Positions 1 through 9,394 of a stretch of DNA of 64,000 nucleotides are shown here, piece after piece; the stretch's first letter is position 1, and the number at the start of each line of letters is the position of its first letter. Origin of the DNA: Sanguibacter suarezii NBRC 16159. GTDB taxonomy: Bacteria; Actinomycetota; Actinomycetes; Actinomycetales; Cellulomonadaceae. The stretch covers positions 124,001-188,000 of the forward strand of contig NZ_BCRT01000001.1 in assembly GCF_001552735.1 (NCBI RefSeq). The letters run 5' to 3'. The translations under genes and the position numbers were made by a program. The notes under the pieces are model-generated. The model was not told the origin of the DNA. It saw nothing but the letters and a program-made list of their open reading frames with translations, and did no database searches.

Positions 1-170
1 CCACAGGCGGGCTGCCACGCGGTGAGGTGCGCACCTTGGAGGTACACCTCCCCCGTCGCGACGGCGGTGGCCACCCGCACCACCGGCAGGCCGCCCTCAC
101 CGTCGGCCAGCGTCACGGACGGCGGAAGGTCGGTCGTGCGGGGCAGGTGAGGCGCAGGCGTCGAGGTCAT
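1..170 (-). CDS. D-hexose-6-phosphate epimerase (YeaD/aldose 1-epimerase family), N-terminal part
   Basis: Reading leftwards from an ATG at 170, the first 56 codons encode a short proline-rich leader and then GEVYLQGAHLTAWQP, which matches the opening strands of glucose-6-phosphate 1-epimerases. In those proteins this region begins the galactose-mutarotase beta-sandwich. The family interconverts alpha and beta anomers of hexose 6-phosphates in the cytoplasm. The gene runs off the left edge of the window, so the catalytic His and Glu residues cannot be inspected. It lies 64 bp beyond the stop of the metal transporter gene on the same strand. Family assignment rests on the N-terminal motif only. 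Confidence 0.7.
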   Translation of the reverse strand, partial: MTSTPAPHLPRTTDLPPSVTLADGEGGLPVVRVATAVATGEVYLQGAHLTAWQPAC

Positions 171-234
171 CCCCCGACGCTACAGGCGCCCGGGCGGTGC
201 CGGACGGAAGGCGCCACGGTGCCGCAGCCGGGCG

Positions 235-1182
235 TCAGTCCTCGAGCCCGGGAAGGTGCGGCTCGGACAGGGACAGCACCGCCCCCACGATCGCCGGCCG
301 TTCTCGCAGCCGCTGCTCCACGGCCGCCAGCTCGCGGGCCACCTCGTTCTCGGGTGCGTTCCCGACGAGGTCGACAGACCCGATGACGAGGATCTCACCG
401 GCGCCGACCACCTCGAGCACGAGCGACGTGACGCGCTCGACCGCCGGGTCTGCGCGCAGCTCGCGAAGCACCGCGGCCCGAGCCTCGGGGTCAGCGAGCT
501 GGCCCACGAGGAAGCGCCGGTTGCGGTCGATCAGCACGATCGCGACGACACCCAGCAGCACCCCGACGAGGATGGACCCGACGGCGTCCGGCACGCTCGA
601 GCCGGTGAACTCCTGCGCAGCGATGCCCGCGGCCGCGATGACCAGGCCCACGAGCGCGGCGGCGTCCTCGAAGAAGACGGCGCGGGTGGTCGCGTCGCTC
701 GTGTCGAGGATGTGGCCGAGCAGGTCCTTGTTCCGGGCGCGCGCGGCGCGCCGCGCCTGCCGGGAGGCCTGGCGGAAGGAGACACCTTCCAGGACGAAGG
801 CCACCGCCAGCACGACGTAGGCCACGCCGAGGTTCTCCGCCGGGTCAGGGTGCGCCAGCTCCTGGATGCCGTGGGTGATCGAGACCCCGGCACCCACCGC
901 GAACAAGCCGATCGCCGCGAACATCGACCACACGTACACCTCCCGCCCGTACCCGAGAGGGTGCTGGGCGTCGGCGGGCTTGGCGGCGCGGCGATGGGCG
1001 ATGAAGAGGAAGATCTCGTTGCCGGCGTCGGCCCAGGAGTGGGCGGCCTCGGCGAGCATGGACGCGGCGCCGGTCACCACGGCCGCGACCGTCTTGGCGA
1101 GCGCGATGAGCAGGTTCGCCCCGAGGGCGACGATCACGGTGCGTAGGCTCTCGCCCTTCTCCGAGGGCTCGTGGGTCGTCAT
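235..1182 (-). CDS. Cation diffusion facilitator (CDF) family metal transporter
   Basis: A 315-residue inner-membrane protein with about six hydrophobic segments, the usual size for bacterial CDF exporters of Zn, Fe, Co or Mn in exchange for protons. The second segment carries the metal-site pattern HSWAD (His48, Asp52). The fifth carries FFEDAAALVG in place of the usual HxxxD, as in ZnT9-like CDF members, so the second ligand pair is non-canonical and the metal cannot be predicted. The C-terminal 100 residues form the cytoplasmic ferredoxin-like domain. The ATG at 1182 follows GGAGG with 7-nt spacing. No metal-responsive regulator is adjacent. Confidence 0.88.
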   Translation of the reverse strand: MTTHEPSEKGESLRTVIVALGANLLIALAKTVAAVVTGAASMLAEAAHSWADAGNEIFLFIAHRRAAKPADAQHPLGYGREVYVWSMFAAIGLFAVGAGVSITHGIQELAHPDPAENLGVAYVVLAVAFVLEGVSFRQASRQARRAARARNKDLLGHILDTSDATTRAVFFEDAAALVGLVIAAAGIAAQEFTGSSVPDAVGSILVGVLLGVVAIVLIDRNRRFLVGQLADPEARAAVLRELRADPAVERVTSLVLEVVGAGEILVIGSVDLVGNAPENEVARELAAVEQRLRERPAIVGAVLSLSEPHLPGLED

Positions 1183-1272
1183 GACGCTGCCTCCATGAGC
1201 CTGGGTCGACGGCCGCCGGCCTGCCCCTCAGGCTAACTCCCGACGTCGCACTCGTGCCGGGTGAGGCTCAGA

Positions 1273-1851
1273 TCACCGCTGTCCTGACAGGACCCTCGGG
1301 CGCGGGTCGTGCTCGGTGAGGTCAACCTCGAACAGCAGGCTGTCCCGGGGACCGGCTTCGATGTTCGGGTGGACGGCGTGCGCAGGGAGCTCGGCCTTCA
1401 GCTCGAAGCCGGCGCCGCGCAGCGTCGCGGCGGAGCCGGTGTTGTCGACGTCGGTCGAGGCCCAGACCCTCGTGACGGCCGTGTCCTGAGCCAGAGCTCC
1501 CAGGACGAGGCCCAGTGCCTCGCGCATGTACCCGCGCCGCCAGTGCGCGGGCCCGAGGCAGAACCCCAGCTCCACCTCGCCACCCTCCCACCAGCACGAG
1601 AACATCCCGGCGGGCTCACCCTCCAGGTGGATGATCCACGTCTGCTCCTCGGGGTGCTGCGCGTCGTTGGCGCGGATGATCTGCTCGAGCACACCCCGCG
1701 TCTGGTCAGCAGACTCGTGGGGGTGCCAGGTCAGGTAGCGCGCCACCGCCGCGTGCGAGCACACCGCGGCGAAGAGCTGCTCGGCGTCCTCGGGGCGCGG
1801 GAGGCGCAGCTCGATGCGGGTACCGGTCAACGTCTCGGGCAGGCGTGTCAT
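1273..1851 (-). CDS. GNAT family N-acetyltransferase (RimJ/RimL type)
   Basis: A 192-residue protein from the ATG at 1851; an in-frame start at 1869 would add six residues. It opens like RimJ/RimL acetyltransferases (TRIELRLPRPEDAEQLF). The acetyl-CoA-binding region is around LGFCLGPAHWRRGYMREAL, a variant of the Q/RxxGxG/A loop, followed by the typical ASTDVDNTGSAATLRGAGF helix. Members acetylate N-terminal or small-molecule amines; the substrate here is unknown. It lies downstream of nothing obvious and just beyond the purL gene terminator on the same strand. Confidence 0.85.
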   Translation of the reverse strand: MTRLPETLTGTRIELRLPRPEDAEQLFAAVCSHAAVARYLTWHPHESADQTRGVLEQIIRANDAQHPEEQTWIIHLEGEPAGMFSCWWEGGEVELGFCLGPAHWRRGYMREALGLVLGALAQDTAVTRVWASTDVDNTGSAATLRGAGFELKAELPAHAVHPNIEAGPRDSLLFEVDLTEHDPRPRVLSGQR

Positions 1852-1877
1852 CAGCGGTGCTCTCCTCATCGGGAACG

Positions 1878-1923
1878 GACGGCGGGCGGCGCGCAGACTC
1901 TCGTCCGCGCACCGCCCGCCGTC
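1878..1923 (-). terminator. Hairpin after purL
   Basis: A perfect 12-bp GC stem (1878-1889 with 1912-1923, arms GACGGCGGGCGG and its complement) with a 22-nt loop starts 18 bp beyond the purL stop codon. There is no T-run, as is common for actinobacterial terminators. Confidence 0.55.
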
Positions 1924-1940
1924 GTCGGGGTCTGTCCAGG

Positions 1941-4274
1941 TCAGCCGAAGATGGCCGGCAGCGTGGCGGTGTGGACCTCGCGGGCCTCGTCCAGCGGCAG
2001 CGTGAACAGGCCGGTGATCTCGAGCGCCTCGGCGCCGTCAGTGCTCTCGATGGCGTGGCCGGTCTCGCCGAGCTTGAGGTACGGCACGCCGCGGGCGACG
2101 CAGGCGTCGACGAAGCGCACCTCTTCCCCGCGCGGCACCGAGACCAGCGCACGGGCGGTGGACTCCGAGAACAGCGCCTCGAAGGGCGTCACGCCGTCAC
2201 GGGCGACGAGCGCGTCGATCGAGACGCGAGCACCCACACCGAAGCGCAGGCACGCCTCGATGAGGCCCTGCACGAGCCCGCCCTCGGAGAGGTCGTGCGC
2301 GGCGTCGACCAGTTCGTCGCGGGTGGCGTTGATGAGCACCTCGGCGAGGGACCGCTCAGCGGCCAGGTCGAGCTTGGGCGGCAGGCCACCCAGGTGGTTG
2401 TGCACGACGTCGGCCCAGGCCGAGCCGTCCAGCTCGGCGCGCGTGGTGCCGAGCAGGAAGATCGTCTCCCCCGCGGCCCGCCAGCCGGATCCGGTGGCGC
2501 GCGAGACGTCGTCGAGCACGCCCAGGACGCCGACGACGGGGGTCGGGTGGATCGAGGAGTCGATCTGGCCGGGCTCACCGGTGCCGTTGTACAGCGAGAC
2601 GTTTCCGCCAGTCACGGGCACGCCGAGGGTCTGGCACCCGTCGGCCAGGCCTTCGATGGCCTCGACGAGCTGCCACATGGAGTCCGGGTCCTCGGGGGAG
2701 CCGAAGTTCAGGCAGTCCGTGATGGCGAGCGGGCGCGCACCGGTCGTGGCGACGTTGCGGTACGCCTCGGCCAGGGCGAGCTGGGCGCCGGTGCGCGGGT
2801 CGAGCTTGGCGTACCGTCCGTTGGCGTCCGTGGCCAGGGCCACGCCGAGGCCGGTCGACTCGTCCACGCGGATGACGCCGCCGTCGTCGGGCTGGGCGAG
2901 GGCGGTGTTGCCCTGGACGAAGCGGTCGTACTGGTTGGTGACCCACGCCTTGGAGGCGAGGTTCGGGGAGCCGAGCAGGCGCAGCGCGGTCGCGCGCAGC
3001 TCCTCCACCGTCTCCGGGCGCGCCAGCGCGGCGGCCACGACGGTGTCCGCGTTGAGGGCGTCCTGCCACGACGGGCGGGCGTAGGGGCGGTTGTAGACCG
3101 GGCCCTCGTGCGCGACCGTGCGCGGGTCGACGTCGACGATCCGCTGGCCGTGGTGGTCGATGGTCAGGCGGCCGGAGTTGTTGACCTCACCGACGACGGC
3201 CGTCTCGACGTCCCACTTGCCGGTGATCGCGAGGAAGTCGTCGAGCTTGTCCGGGGTGACCACGGCCATCATGCGTTCCTGCGACTCGGACATGAGGATC
3301 TCGCCGGCGTTGAGCGACGGGTCGCGCAGCAGCACGTCGTCGAGCCAGACGTGCATGCCGCCCTCGCCGTTGGAGGCCAGCTCGGAGGTGGCGCAGGAGA
3401 TCCCGGCCGCGCCGAGGTCCTGGATGCCCTCGACGACCTTGGCCGCGTAGAGCTCGAGGCAGCACTCGATGAGCACCTTCTCCATGAAGGGGTCGCCCAC
3501 CTGGACGCTGGGGCGCTTGGCCGGCACGCCGTCCTCGAAGGTCTCCGAGGCGAGGATGGAGGCTCCGCCGATGCCGTCGCCGCCGGTGCGCGCACCGAAG
3601 AGGACCACCTTGTTGCCCACGCCCGAGGCGTTGGCCAGGTGGATGTCCTCGTGGCGCAGCACGCCGACGCACAGCGCGTTGACGAGGGGGTTGCCCTGGT
3701 AGGAGCTGTCGAAGACGAGCTCGCCGCCGATGTTGGGCAGGCCGAGGGAGTTGCCGTAGCCGCCGACGCCGGCCACCACGCCGTGCACCACGCGCGCGGT
3801 GTCGGGGTGGTCGACCGCGCCGAAGCGCAGCTGGTCCATGACGGCGACGGGGCGCGCGCCCATGGAGATGATGTCGCGGACGATCCCGCCGACCCCGGTC
3901 GCCGCACCCTGGTAGGGCTCGACGTAGCTGGGGTGGTTGTGGGACTCGACCTTGAAGGTGACAGCCCAGCCGTCGCCGATGTCGACGACGCCGGCGTTCT
4001 CACCGATGCCGACGAGCAGGTGCTTCTTCATCTCGTCGGTGGTCTTGGCACCGAACTTCGACAGGTGGACCTTGGAGGACTTGTAGGAGCAGTGCTCAGA
4101 CCACATGACCGAGTACATGGCGAGCTCGGCGGCCGTGGGGCGGCGGCCGAGGATGTCGCGGATGCGCTGGTACTCCTCAGGCTTGAGGCCGAGCGCTGCG
4201 AAGGGCTGGCTCTCGTCCGGCGTCGCCGCAGCGTGGTCGACGGTGTCAAGAGTGGGCTTGCTGGGGGCGGTCAT
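1941..4274 (-). CDS. purL: Phosphoribosylformylglycinamidine synthase subunit PurL
   Basis: ATP-dependent conversion of FGAR to FGAM in de novo purine synthesis, using ammonia delivered by PurQ with PurS as bridge. The 777-residue length is that of the small, PurQ/PurS-dependent PurL type. Visible family landmarks include [12 protein letters not shown] near the N terminus, [51 protein letters not shown] and, in the second half, [11 protein letters not shown] and [10 protein letters not shown]. An alternative ATG at 4286 adds four residues; the one at 4274 has GAGG about 7 nt upstream. Its partners purQ and purS are about 38 kb away on the same strand rather than adjacent. Confidence 0.97.
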   Translation of the reverse strand: MTAPSKPTLDTVDHAAATPDESQPFAALGLKPEEYQRIRDILGRRPTAAELAMYSVMWSEHCSYKSSKVHLSKFGAKTTDEMKKHLLVGIGENAGVVDIGDGWAVTFKVESHNHPSYVEPYQGAATGVGGIVRDIISMGARPVAVMDQLRFGAVDHPDTARVVHGVVAGVGGYGNSLGLPNIGGELVFDSSYQGNPLVNALCVGVLRHEDIHLANASGVGNKVVLFGARTGGDGIGGASILASETFEDGVPAKRPSVQVGDPFMEKVLIECCLELYAAKVVEGIQDLGAAGISCATSELASNGEGGMHVWLDDVLLRDPSLNAGEILMSESQERMMAVVTPDKLDDFLAITGKWDVETAVVGEVNNSGRLTIDHHGQRIVDVDPRTVAHEGPVYNRPYARPSWQDALNADTVVAAALARPETVEELRATALRLLGSPNLASKAWVTNQYDRFVQGNTALAQPDDGGVIRVDESTGLGVALATDANGRYAKLDPRTGAQLALAEAYRNVATTGARPLAITDCLNFGSPEDPDSMWQLVEAIEGLADGCQTLGVPVTGGNVSLYNGTGEPGQIDSSIHPTPVVGVLGVLDDVSRATGSGWRAAGETIFLLGTTRAELDGSAWADVVHNHLGGLPPKLDLAAERSLAEVLINATRDELVDAAHDLSEGGLVQGLIEACLRFGVGARVSIDALVARDGVTPFEALFSESTARALVSVPRGEEVRFVDACVARGVPYLKLGETGHAIESTDGAEALEITGLFTLPLDEAREVHTATLPAIFG

Positions 4275-4435
4275 CAGATCCCTCATCGGTATGTGCCCTG
4301 GGGCGGAGCACGGCTGGCCGAGACGAGGCTCAGTTTAGCCGCGGGGCTGAGGGGGCGGACCCACGTCTCACCACCGTCCCCGCAGCACAGGCAATTTCTG
4401 TTGACGGTGGCTCCTGCCTGTGGAAACGTGCACGG

Positions 4436-5155
4436 ATGGTCCCGCCGAAGCCCCCCGTCACCCCGCCCACTCCCCCTGCACAGCCCGCCTCGCAGCCCAC
4501 CTCGCCGTGGCCGTTGACCGACCTGCGGGTCGTCTCCGGCGACCTGGAGCTGCGCTACCTCGACGACCCGCTGCTCTTCCAGCTGGCCGAGCTCGCCGGG
4601 GACGGCATCCACGAGCCCGAGCAGATGCCGTTCAACTTCCCGTGGAGCCGCGGCGAGCCGTCGGAGATCGCCCGGAGCGTGCTCACCTTCCAGTGGGGTG
4701 CGCGGTCGCGGATCACCCCCAAGGAGTGGACCGTCGAGCTGGCCGTCGTCCGCGACGGCGAGGTGCTCGGGGTCCAGGGCATGGTCGGGCGGGACTTCGC
4801 CGTGACCGGCGCGCTGGAGACCGGCTCCTGGCTCGGCCTGCGCCACCAGGGCGCGGGCGTGGGGACGCGGATGCGCCTGATGATCCTGCACCTCGCCTTC
4901 GAGGGGTTGGGGGCCCAGGTGGCGACGACCGCCGCCTGGGAGGACAACGCCGCCTCGAACGCGGTCACCCGCAAGATCGGCTACCAGCCCAACGGCCGCG
5001 ACGTCCTGGCCCGCGAAGACGCCGCGACCGTGTCGCTGCGGTACCTGCTCGATCGCGCGGCGTGGGACTCGCGCCCGGAGGCGCTGCGCCCTGAGGTGAC
5101 GCTGCACGGCGTCGACGGGGTGCGGGGCCTGCTGGGCCTGGACGCTCAGCCGTGA
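4436..5155 (+). CDS. GNAT family N-acetyltransferase
   Basis: A 239-residue protein with a proline-rich N terminus (about 25 residues) and then an acetyltransferase fold. The core has VQGMVGRDFAVTGALETGSWLG, then RHQGAGVGTRMRLMILHLAF, which fits the GNAT acetyl-CoA pyrophosphate-binding loop (Q-x-x-G-x-G/A), followed by AWEDNAASNAVTRKIGYQ, the common motif-B helix. Substrate unknown. It is divergent from purL; the 161-bp gap contains TTGACG at 4402 that could serve as a -35 element. No good ribosome site precedes the ATG, so a later start is possible. Confidence 0.85.
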   Translation: MVPPKPPVTPPTPPAQPASQPTSPWPLTDLRVVSGDLELRYLDDPLLFQLAELAGDGIHEPEQMPFNFPWSRGEPSEIARSVLTFQWGARSRITPKEWTVELAVVRDGEVLGVQGMVGRDFAVTGALETGSWLGLRHQGAGVGTRMRLMILHLAFEGLGAQVATTAAWEDNAASNAVTRKIGYQPNGRDVLAREDAATVSLRYLLDRAAWDSRPEALRPEVTLHGVDGVRGLLGLDAQP

Positions 5156-5177
5156 TCAACCGTCTGCGTCGGTCGCG

Positions 5178-5534
5178 TCAGGCGTCGAGGTCGATATCTC
5201 CTAGACGGTGACCAGCCCTGGGTGAACGCTTCACGCCCTCGGCAGGTGCTGCGGCTGGGGCGTGGGCCTCTTGAGCCCTGCTCTGCTCACGCGCGAGGGC
5301 TGCGGCGGCCGCAGCAACGGCCGCCGCAGCCATCTCGACCATCGCCCGATCAACCTCGATAGTCTCCTCGGGAGCTCGGTCGACGACGTCTTGCGCAAGC
5401 TTCTTCTGCGCAACGGCCAACTGCTTGACCGCCCTGTCATAAGCCTGCTGTGCTGGTGATCCATTCGGGGCAACCGATCCCCTGCCGATAGTTCCCAGCT
5501 TCGTCGTGCTCGCATCGATCCGGATCTCGGCCAC
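5178..5534 (-). CDS. Hypothetical protein, alanine-rich and helical
   Basis: A 118-residue protein of unknown function. I chose the GTG at 5534 because AAGGAGG lies 5 nt upstream; the reading frame itself extends to 5621 without a ribosome site. Residues 1-35 are polar (AEIRIDASTTKLGTIGRGS), residues 35-95 are a predicted helix or coiled coil with a run of alanines (EMAAAAVAAAAAALAREQ), and the tail is basic and proline-rich. There is no signal peptide or membrane segment. The upstream 100 bp is clearly less GC-rich than the surroundings. It lies downstream of the phosphopantetheinyl transferase gene on the same strand but has its own probable promoter. I recognise no family. Confidence 0.55.
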   Translation of the reverse strand: MAEIRIDASTTKLGTIGRGSVAPNGSPAQQAYDRAVKQLAVAQKKLAQDVVDRAPEETIEVDRAMVEMAAAAVAAAAAALAREQSRAQEAHAPAAAPAEGVKRSPRAGHRLGDIDLDA

Positions 5535-5639
5535 CGCCGCCTCCTTGCTAGTACCTTTCTCTTGACGATCGACACCAGACCGACCGACGTGAGCATCTGG
5601 GCTGCACTTCATCCTGCACATCAGATCAGCACGTGTGGC

Positions 5640-6296
5640 TCAGGTGACGACGACCACCGCCGCCTCGTAGCCGGCCCCCACGTCGAGGTCAGACATCCAC
5701 AGCGCCGGGACGGGGCGCCCCTGCCAGGCGAGCAGGCGGGGCGCCTCGTGCGGGGCGCTCATCTGCAAGGTGGTCGGCTCGACGGTGAGCCCTTCACCGC
5801 TCGCCTTGAGCACGGCCTCTTTGCGCACCCACCACCGGGTCAGCGAGCTCACCCGGTCCCCGGTCTCGGTGAGCTGGCGCCGCTCCGCGGAGGTGAGCAG
5901 GATCCGGTCCAGCTCACCGAAGCGGTTGGCGTCGGCGATGACCGAGTGGGACTCCACGTCCACCCCCACCGGCCCGTGCTCGGTGACCGCGCAGACCACG
6001 CGCTCCGCGGCGGAGGCGAGGTTCACGTGCAGCCGGTGGGGGCTGTACACGAGCTCGGGCTTGCCGTAGGCCCCGAGCGGGGTGAAGGTCAGCAGACGAG
6101 GGTCGACGTCGATCTGCCGTCCCACGAGCACCCGGAGCATCGCGTGCGCGGTGACGAAGCGACGGTGCGCTCCGGCGTCGCGCAGCGCTCCTGCGCGGCG
6201 GCGCTCTCCGGCGTCGAGCAGCTGCGTGGCGGCATAGAGTTCAGGTCCGTCGAGGGTCGCACCCCAGCTCACGCAGACATCAGTCTCAGTGAACAT
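5640..6296 (-). CDS. 4'-phosphopantetheinyl transferase superfamily protein
   Basis: Transfers phosphopantetheine from CoA to a serine of acyl- or peptidyl-carrier proteins. The 218-residue length and the motifs GVDVE (111-115, metal ligands) and WWVRKEA (155-161, catalytic Lys/Glu) place it in the Sfp/Gsp-type two-half group rather than the short AcpS type. I start at the ATG at 6296; the frame continues upstream without support. No carrier protein, NRPS or PKS gene is in the window, so its target is unknown. It is divergent from the DUF2599 lipoprotein gene with only 38 bp between them. Confidence 0.87.
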   Translation of the reverse strand: MFTETDVCVSWGATLDGPELYAATQLLDAGERRRAGALRDAGAHRRFVTAHAMLRVLVGRQIDVDPRLLTFTPLGAYGKPELVYSPHRLHVNLASAAERVVCAVTEHGPVGVDVESHSVIADANRFGELDRILLTSAERRQLTETGDRVSSLTRWWVRKEAVLKASGEGLTVEPTTLQMSAPHEAPRLLAWQGRPVPALWMSDLDVGAGYEAAVVVVT

Positions 6297-6334
6297 CTGG
6301 CGGCACCTTCCACGAGGCACGGAGAGGAGAGACG

Positions 6335-7363
6335 GTGAGACGTTCACGCACCCGCCCGACGACGGCCGGTCACGCTCCCGGTGCGGGCGGATCGCAGCCT
6401 GCCCGGGTGGACAGCAGCCGCCGCTCCGGTGCCGCCCGACGCTGGGCCGCGGTGTCGGTCGTCGCTGCGCTGTCTCTCTCAGCATGCTCCACCCGCCCCT
6501 CCCCCGCTGTCCACCCGTCGGGGCTGAGCACCAGCGCGTCCCAGAGCGCACCGCCCAGCCCGACGCCGGGCGCGTCCGCCCCTGCGGGCCCCGCGCTGGC
6601 GATCGACGTCGAGGTCACCGGCACTTCTGAGGCACCCGCGCTCACGGCGGCGGCCACCCCGGCTGGCGGCGCGACGGCGGCCTCCGACGGCGACTCCGGC
6701 CTGGTCCTGACCGCCACGCTGCCCGCCCCGGACCAGGGAACGTCCGGGTCCGGCGACGCCGGGGCGCCGCTGGTTCGGCTGTCCGTCACCGCGGCGCCCG
6801 GGAGCACCGTGACGCTCGCCCCCGACGACACCGGCGCCGTCGTGTCCGCGGCCGGCGACCTCGTCGTCGGCTTCGCCGCGCCGGAGGTGCTCGACTCCGC
6901 CGGGGCCGCGCTCGACGCCACCTGGGAGGCCGCGGACGGTGCGTCCACCGACGCGGGCGCCCCCACCGACGCTTCCGACGCACCCGACGGCGTCGTCGTC
7001 GACCTCGTCCTCGATGCCGGGTCCACCGCCGGGCCCACCGCCGGTCCGCTCACCGGCCCGCTCACCGTGACCGTCCACCTGGGGGCCTCCGTGGTGGCCG
7101 GGACCGAGTGGGGCACCCGCGAGGGCGGGGAGTCCCTCGCGGTGACGCCGTCAGCGTGGGGCCGGGTGTCCGGGCAGACCGGCTACGCCCTCGGCTGGGC
7201 CGACGTGGTGCGCCGCGAACCCACGGCGCAGACCTCCGCCATGGAGAAGCAGTTCCGATGTCACCAGCTGGGCGCCCCGGACAAGGCGACCTGGAACCTC
7301 GAGCCCTGGCGTCCCGACGTCAGCTACCTCGCCTACGTCGCGGCCCGCTGCAACCCCACCTGA
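6335..7363 (+). CDS. Secreted lipoprotein with C-terminal DUF2599 domain
   Basis: Starts at a GTG at 6335 preceded by GGAGAGGAGA. A basic leader (residues 1-35) is followed by a hydrophobic segment and a lipobox LSAC, so the mature protein should be lipid-anchored outside the membrane. The middle (about residues 60-230) is a low-complexity Ala/Thr/Gly/Asp-rich stretch. The last 75 residues match DUF2599: GWADVV, FRCHQLGAPDKATWNLEPWR and a terminal CNP. Two cysteines in this domain probably form a disulfide. Function unknown. Its last 31 bp overlap the 3' end of the convergent MFS gene. Confidence 0.8.
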   Translation: MRRSRTRPTTAGHAPGAGGSQPARVDSSRRSGAARRWAAVSVVAALSLSACSTRPSPAVHPSGLSTSASQSAPPSPTPGASAPAGPALAIDVEVTGTSEAPALTAAATPAGGATAASDGDSGLVLTATLPAPDQGTSGSGDAGAPLVRLSVTAAPGSTVTLAPDDTGAVVSAAGDLVVGFAAPEVLDSAGAALDATWEAADGASTDAGAPTDASDAPDGVVVDLVLDAGSTAGPTAGPLTGPLTVTVHLGASVVAGTEWGTREGGESLAVTPSAWGRVSGQTGYALGWADVVRREPTAQTSAMEKQFRCHQLGAPDKATWNLEPWRPDVSYLAYVAARCNPT

Positions 7364-8643
7364 TCTGCGGCGTCGGGCGACGCGGCGCGCACCGCGGCAC
7401 CGAGGCCGCGCCAGTGCGGGCCGACCAGCGGGGTGAGCGTGGCCACCGCGTAGAGGCAGGCGGCTGCGACCAGGGTGGGGGTGAGCCCGATCGCGGACAC
7501 CGCCGCCCCGCCGAGGAACGCCCCGAGCGGCATCGCCCCGGAGACCCCGGCGCTCATCGCACCGAAGACCCGGGCCCGCATGGCCTCGGGCACCAGCCCG
7601 TAGAGCGCGGTCGAGACCATCGGGTTGATCCCTCCGGCGGCGAGCCCCGAGACGGCCAGGACCACCAGCAGCGGGGCGAAGGGGAGGTCGAGCGCCATCG
7701 CCACATAGGGCGGCACCCCGGCCACCACGAAGAACACCACGAACAGCCCGCGCCCGGAGGCGCGGTGCGCGACCGCCGCGAAGAGCACAGCACCGGTCAG
7801 GGCCCCGCCGGCGAAGCAGGCGATCATGAAGCCGAGCGCCGAGGCGGAGGCGAGCCGGTCGGTGGCGTACACCGGGAACAGCACGGTGAGGCCGGCCGCG
7901 TCGATGGCGTTGGTGGCCATGACGAGCAGCACGATCGCCCGCAGCAGCGCGGTGGACCACAGCCAGCGCAACCCCTCGGCGAAGTCCCGCCAGTACCCGA
8001 CCTCGACCCGGGCGTCTCCTGCGGGAGACTGCTCGGGCTCAGCCCGCGGGACGAGGGCGGCGATCACCAGGGCCGACACCGCGAAGGTCGCCGCGTTGAC
8101 GTACAGCGCCCCCGGGGCTCCGAGCACGCCGATGAGGATGCCGGCGACCGCGGCGCCCACCATCGAGGCGCTGCGCTGCACTGCCGACTGCGCCCCGGCC
8201 GCGCGGGCCAGCGGCGTGCCGGCCCGCGCGGCCACCTCGGGCAGCATCACGGTCTTGGCGATGTCCCCCGGGGTGTCGAGCAGCCCGCTGAGGAAGACCA
8301 GGACGAGGAGCACCCCGAGATGCAGCCTGCCCGTCGCCGCGAGGATCGGCAGGGCGAGCACGGTCACCCCGCTGGCGACGTCGGCGACGATGCTCGACGC
8401 CCGGTAGCCGACCCGGTCGACCAGCGCCCCGCCCAGCGCCCCGCCGATGATGACCGGAGCGGTGGCACACACCCCGGCGATGCCCGTGGCCAGCGCCGAC
8501 CCGGTGTCGGAGAAGACGTAGAGCGGGACGGCGATGGCCGTGACGGCGTTCCCGGCACGGGAGACGAAGGACGCGGTCAGCAGCGCGAGCAGGGGCACGC
8601 GGTCGCGCGTGGCGCCGGCTCGGTCAGGCGCGCGGGAAGGCAT
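7333..8643 (-). CDS. MFS transporter, probable drug or metabolite exporter
   Basis: A 436-residue protein with about 12 membrane segments arranged as two six-helix halves, typical of the major facilitator superfamily exporters related to enterobactin/macrolide efflux proteins (N-terminal FVSRAGNAVTAIAVPLYVFS). Start taken at the ATG at 8643 (MPSRAPDRAG), which overlaps the end of the upstream regulator gene by 20 bp; a start at 8670 is also in frame. The overlap indicates translational coupling with the ArsR-type regulator, which probably controls it. Substrate unknown. Confidence 0.88.
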   Translation of the reverse strand: MPSRAPDRAGATRDRVPLLALLTASFVSRAGNAVTAIAVPLYVFSDTGSALATGIAGVCATAPVIIGGALGGALVDRVGYRASSIVADVASGVTVLALPILAATGRLHLGVLLVLVFLSGLLDTPGDIAKTVMLPEVAARAGTPLARAAGAQSAVQRSASMVGAAVAGILIGVLGAPGALYVNAATFAVSALVIAALVPRAEPEQSPAGDARVEVGYWRDFAEGLRWLWSTALLRAIVLLVMATNAIDAAGLTVLFPVYATDRLASASALGFMIACFAGGALTGAVLFAAVAHRASGRGLFVVFFVVAGVPPYVAMALDLPFAPLLVVLAVSGLAAGGINPMVSTALYGLVPEAMRARVFGAMSAGVSGAMPLGAFLGGAAVSAIGLTPTLVAAACLYAVATLTPLVGPHWRGLGAAVRAASPDAADQVGLQRAAT

Positions 8644-9235
8644 GGACAATCCACCGGACCGGCTTGGCACTGTCGTCCTTCGGGTTGCTCGCGGCCTCCC
8701 ACCTGCGCGAGAGCGCGGCGAGCTCAGCGGTGAGCTCGCTCAGCTGCTCGGCGGTGAGGTAGGCGAAGGAGTCGGAGTGGGTGGACGCGGCGACCCACTC
8801 GCGGTCGAGGGTCGGCTCGGCGTCGAGGGCGGTGAGCAGCTCTCCCAGGTAGGACTGGAGGATCACCTGCTGCAGGGCGCGGGCCGCGCCGTACTGCTCC
8901 GGGTCGGCGAGCAGGGCGGCCGGGTCGAACTCGGTGTGGCTGTGGGCGGCGCGCCACCACCGCTCCCGTCCATCGCGTGCCCGGTCAGGCGCCTCGACGA
9001 CAAAGCCGAACTTCGCGAGGGTCCCGAGGTGGTAGCTCACGGTGCCGGGCGCCTCGTCGACGAGGTCGGCGAGCTGACCGACCGAGTGGGCGCCGTCGCT
9101 GCGCAGGATGCCCAGCAGCTGCAGGCGCAGCGGATGGGCTAGTGCGCGCAGCGAGCGTGGGTCACGCAGCGCCTCGGTGGTGCGGGCGAGGGGCGGCTCG
9201 GCGCCGTGCGTGGAGGCGTCAGTGTGGTCTGACAT
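8624..9235 (-). CDS. ArsR-family winged-helix transcriptional regulator
   Basis: A 203-residue DNA-binding protein. Residues 25-95 form a winged helix of the ArsR type (SLRALAHPLRLQLLGILRSD, then GQLADLVDEAPGTVSYHLGTL as recognition helix). The C-terminal half is helical, like the PadR/ArsR hybrid regulators linked to exporters, and lacks the cysteines expected of metal sensors, so the ligand is probably organic. It is the first gene of a two-gene operon with the MFS exporter and is divergent from the amidohydrolase. A perfect inverted repeat lies just upstream of its start. Confidence 0.88.
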   Translation of the reverse strand: MSDHTDASTHGAEPPLARTTEALRDPRSLRALAHPLRLQLLGILRSDGAHSVGQLADLVDEAPGTVSYHLGTLAKFGFVVEAPDRARDGRERWWRAAHSHTEFDPAALLADPEQYGAARALQQVILQSYLGELLTALDAEPTLDREWVAASTHSDSFAYLTAEQLSELTAELAALSRRWEAASNPKDDSAKPVRWIVHAFPRA

Positions 9236-9251
9236 GCTCCGATGCTACTTC

Positions 9252-9267
9252 CACAAGACTTCTTGTG
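9252..9267. promoter_or_regulatory. Probable ArsR-family operator (perfect inverted repeat)
   Basis: The sequence CACAAGACTTCTTGTG has two perfect 7-bp arms separated by two bases and sits 17 bp upstream of the regulator's ATG, in the 159-bp gap shared with the amidohydrolase gene. Position and symmetry fit an autoregulatory operator that could also affect the divergent gene. No binding data; inferred. Confidence 0.5.
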
Positions 9268-9394
9268 CAATGAGTGTTGCCGATCAGGGTCCGCTGTCAC
9301 CGGCCCCCAGGCCCGAGCACCGTCCCGGTGCGACGATGGGCGGAAGCGCTCGTACCGGTCGCCCGACGCCGCCCGTCCCGACAGGAGCCCACTC

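Noticed and set aside
1845-4517. An 890-codon open frame on the plus strand across purL
   Set aside because: Shadow of purL; low-complexity composition and no ribosome site or family.
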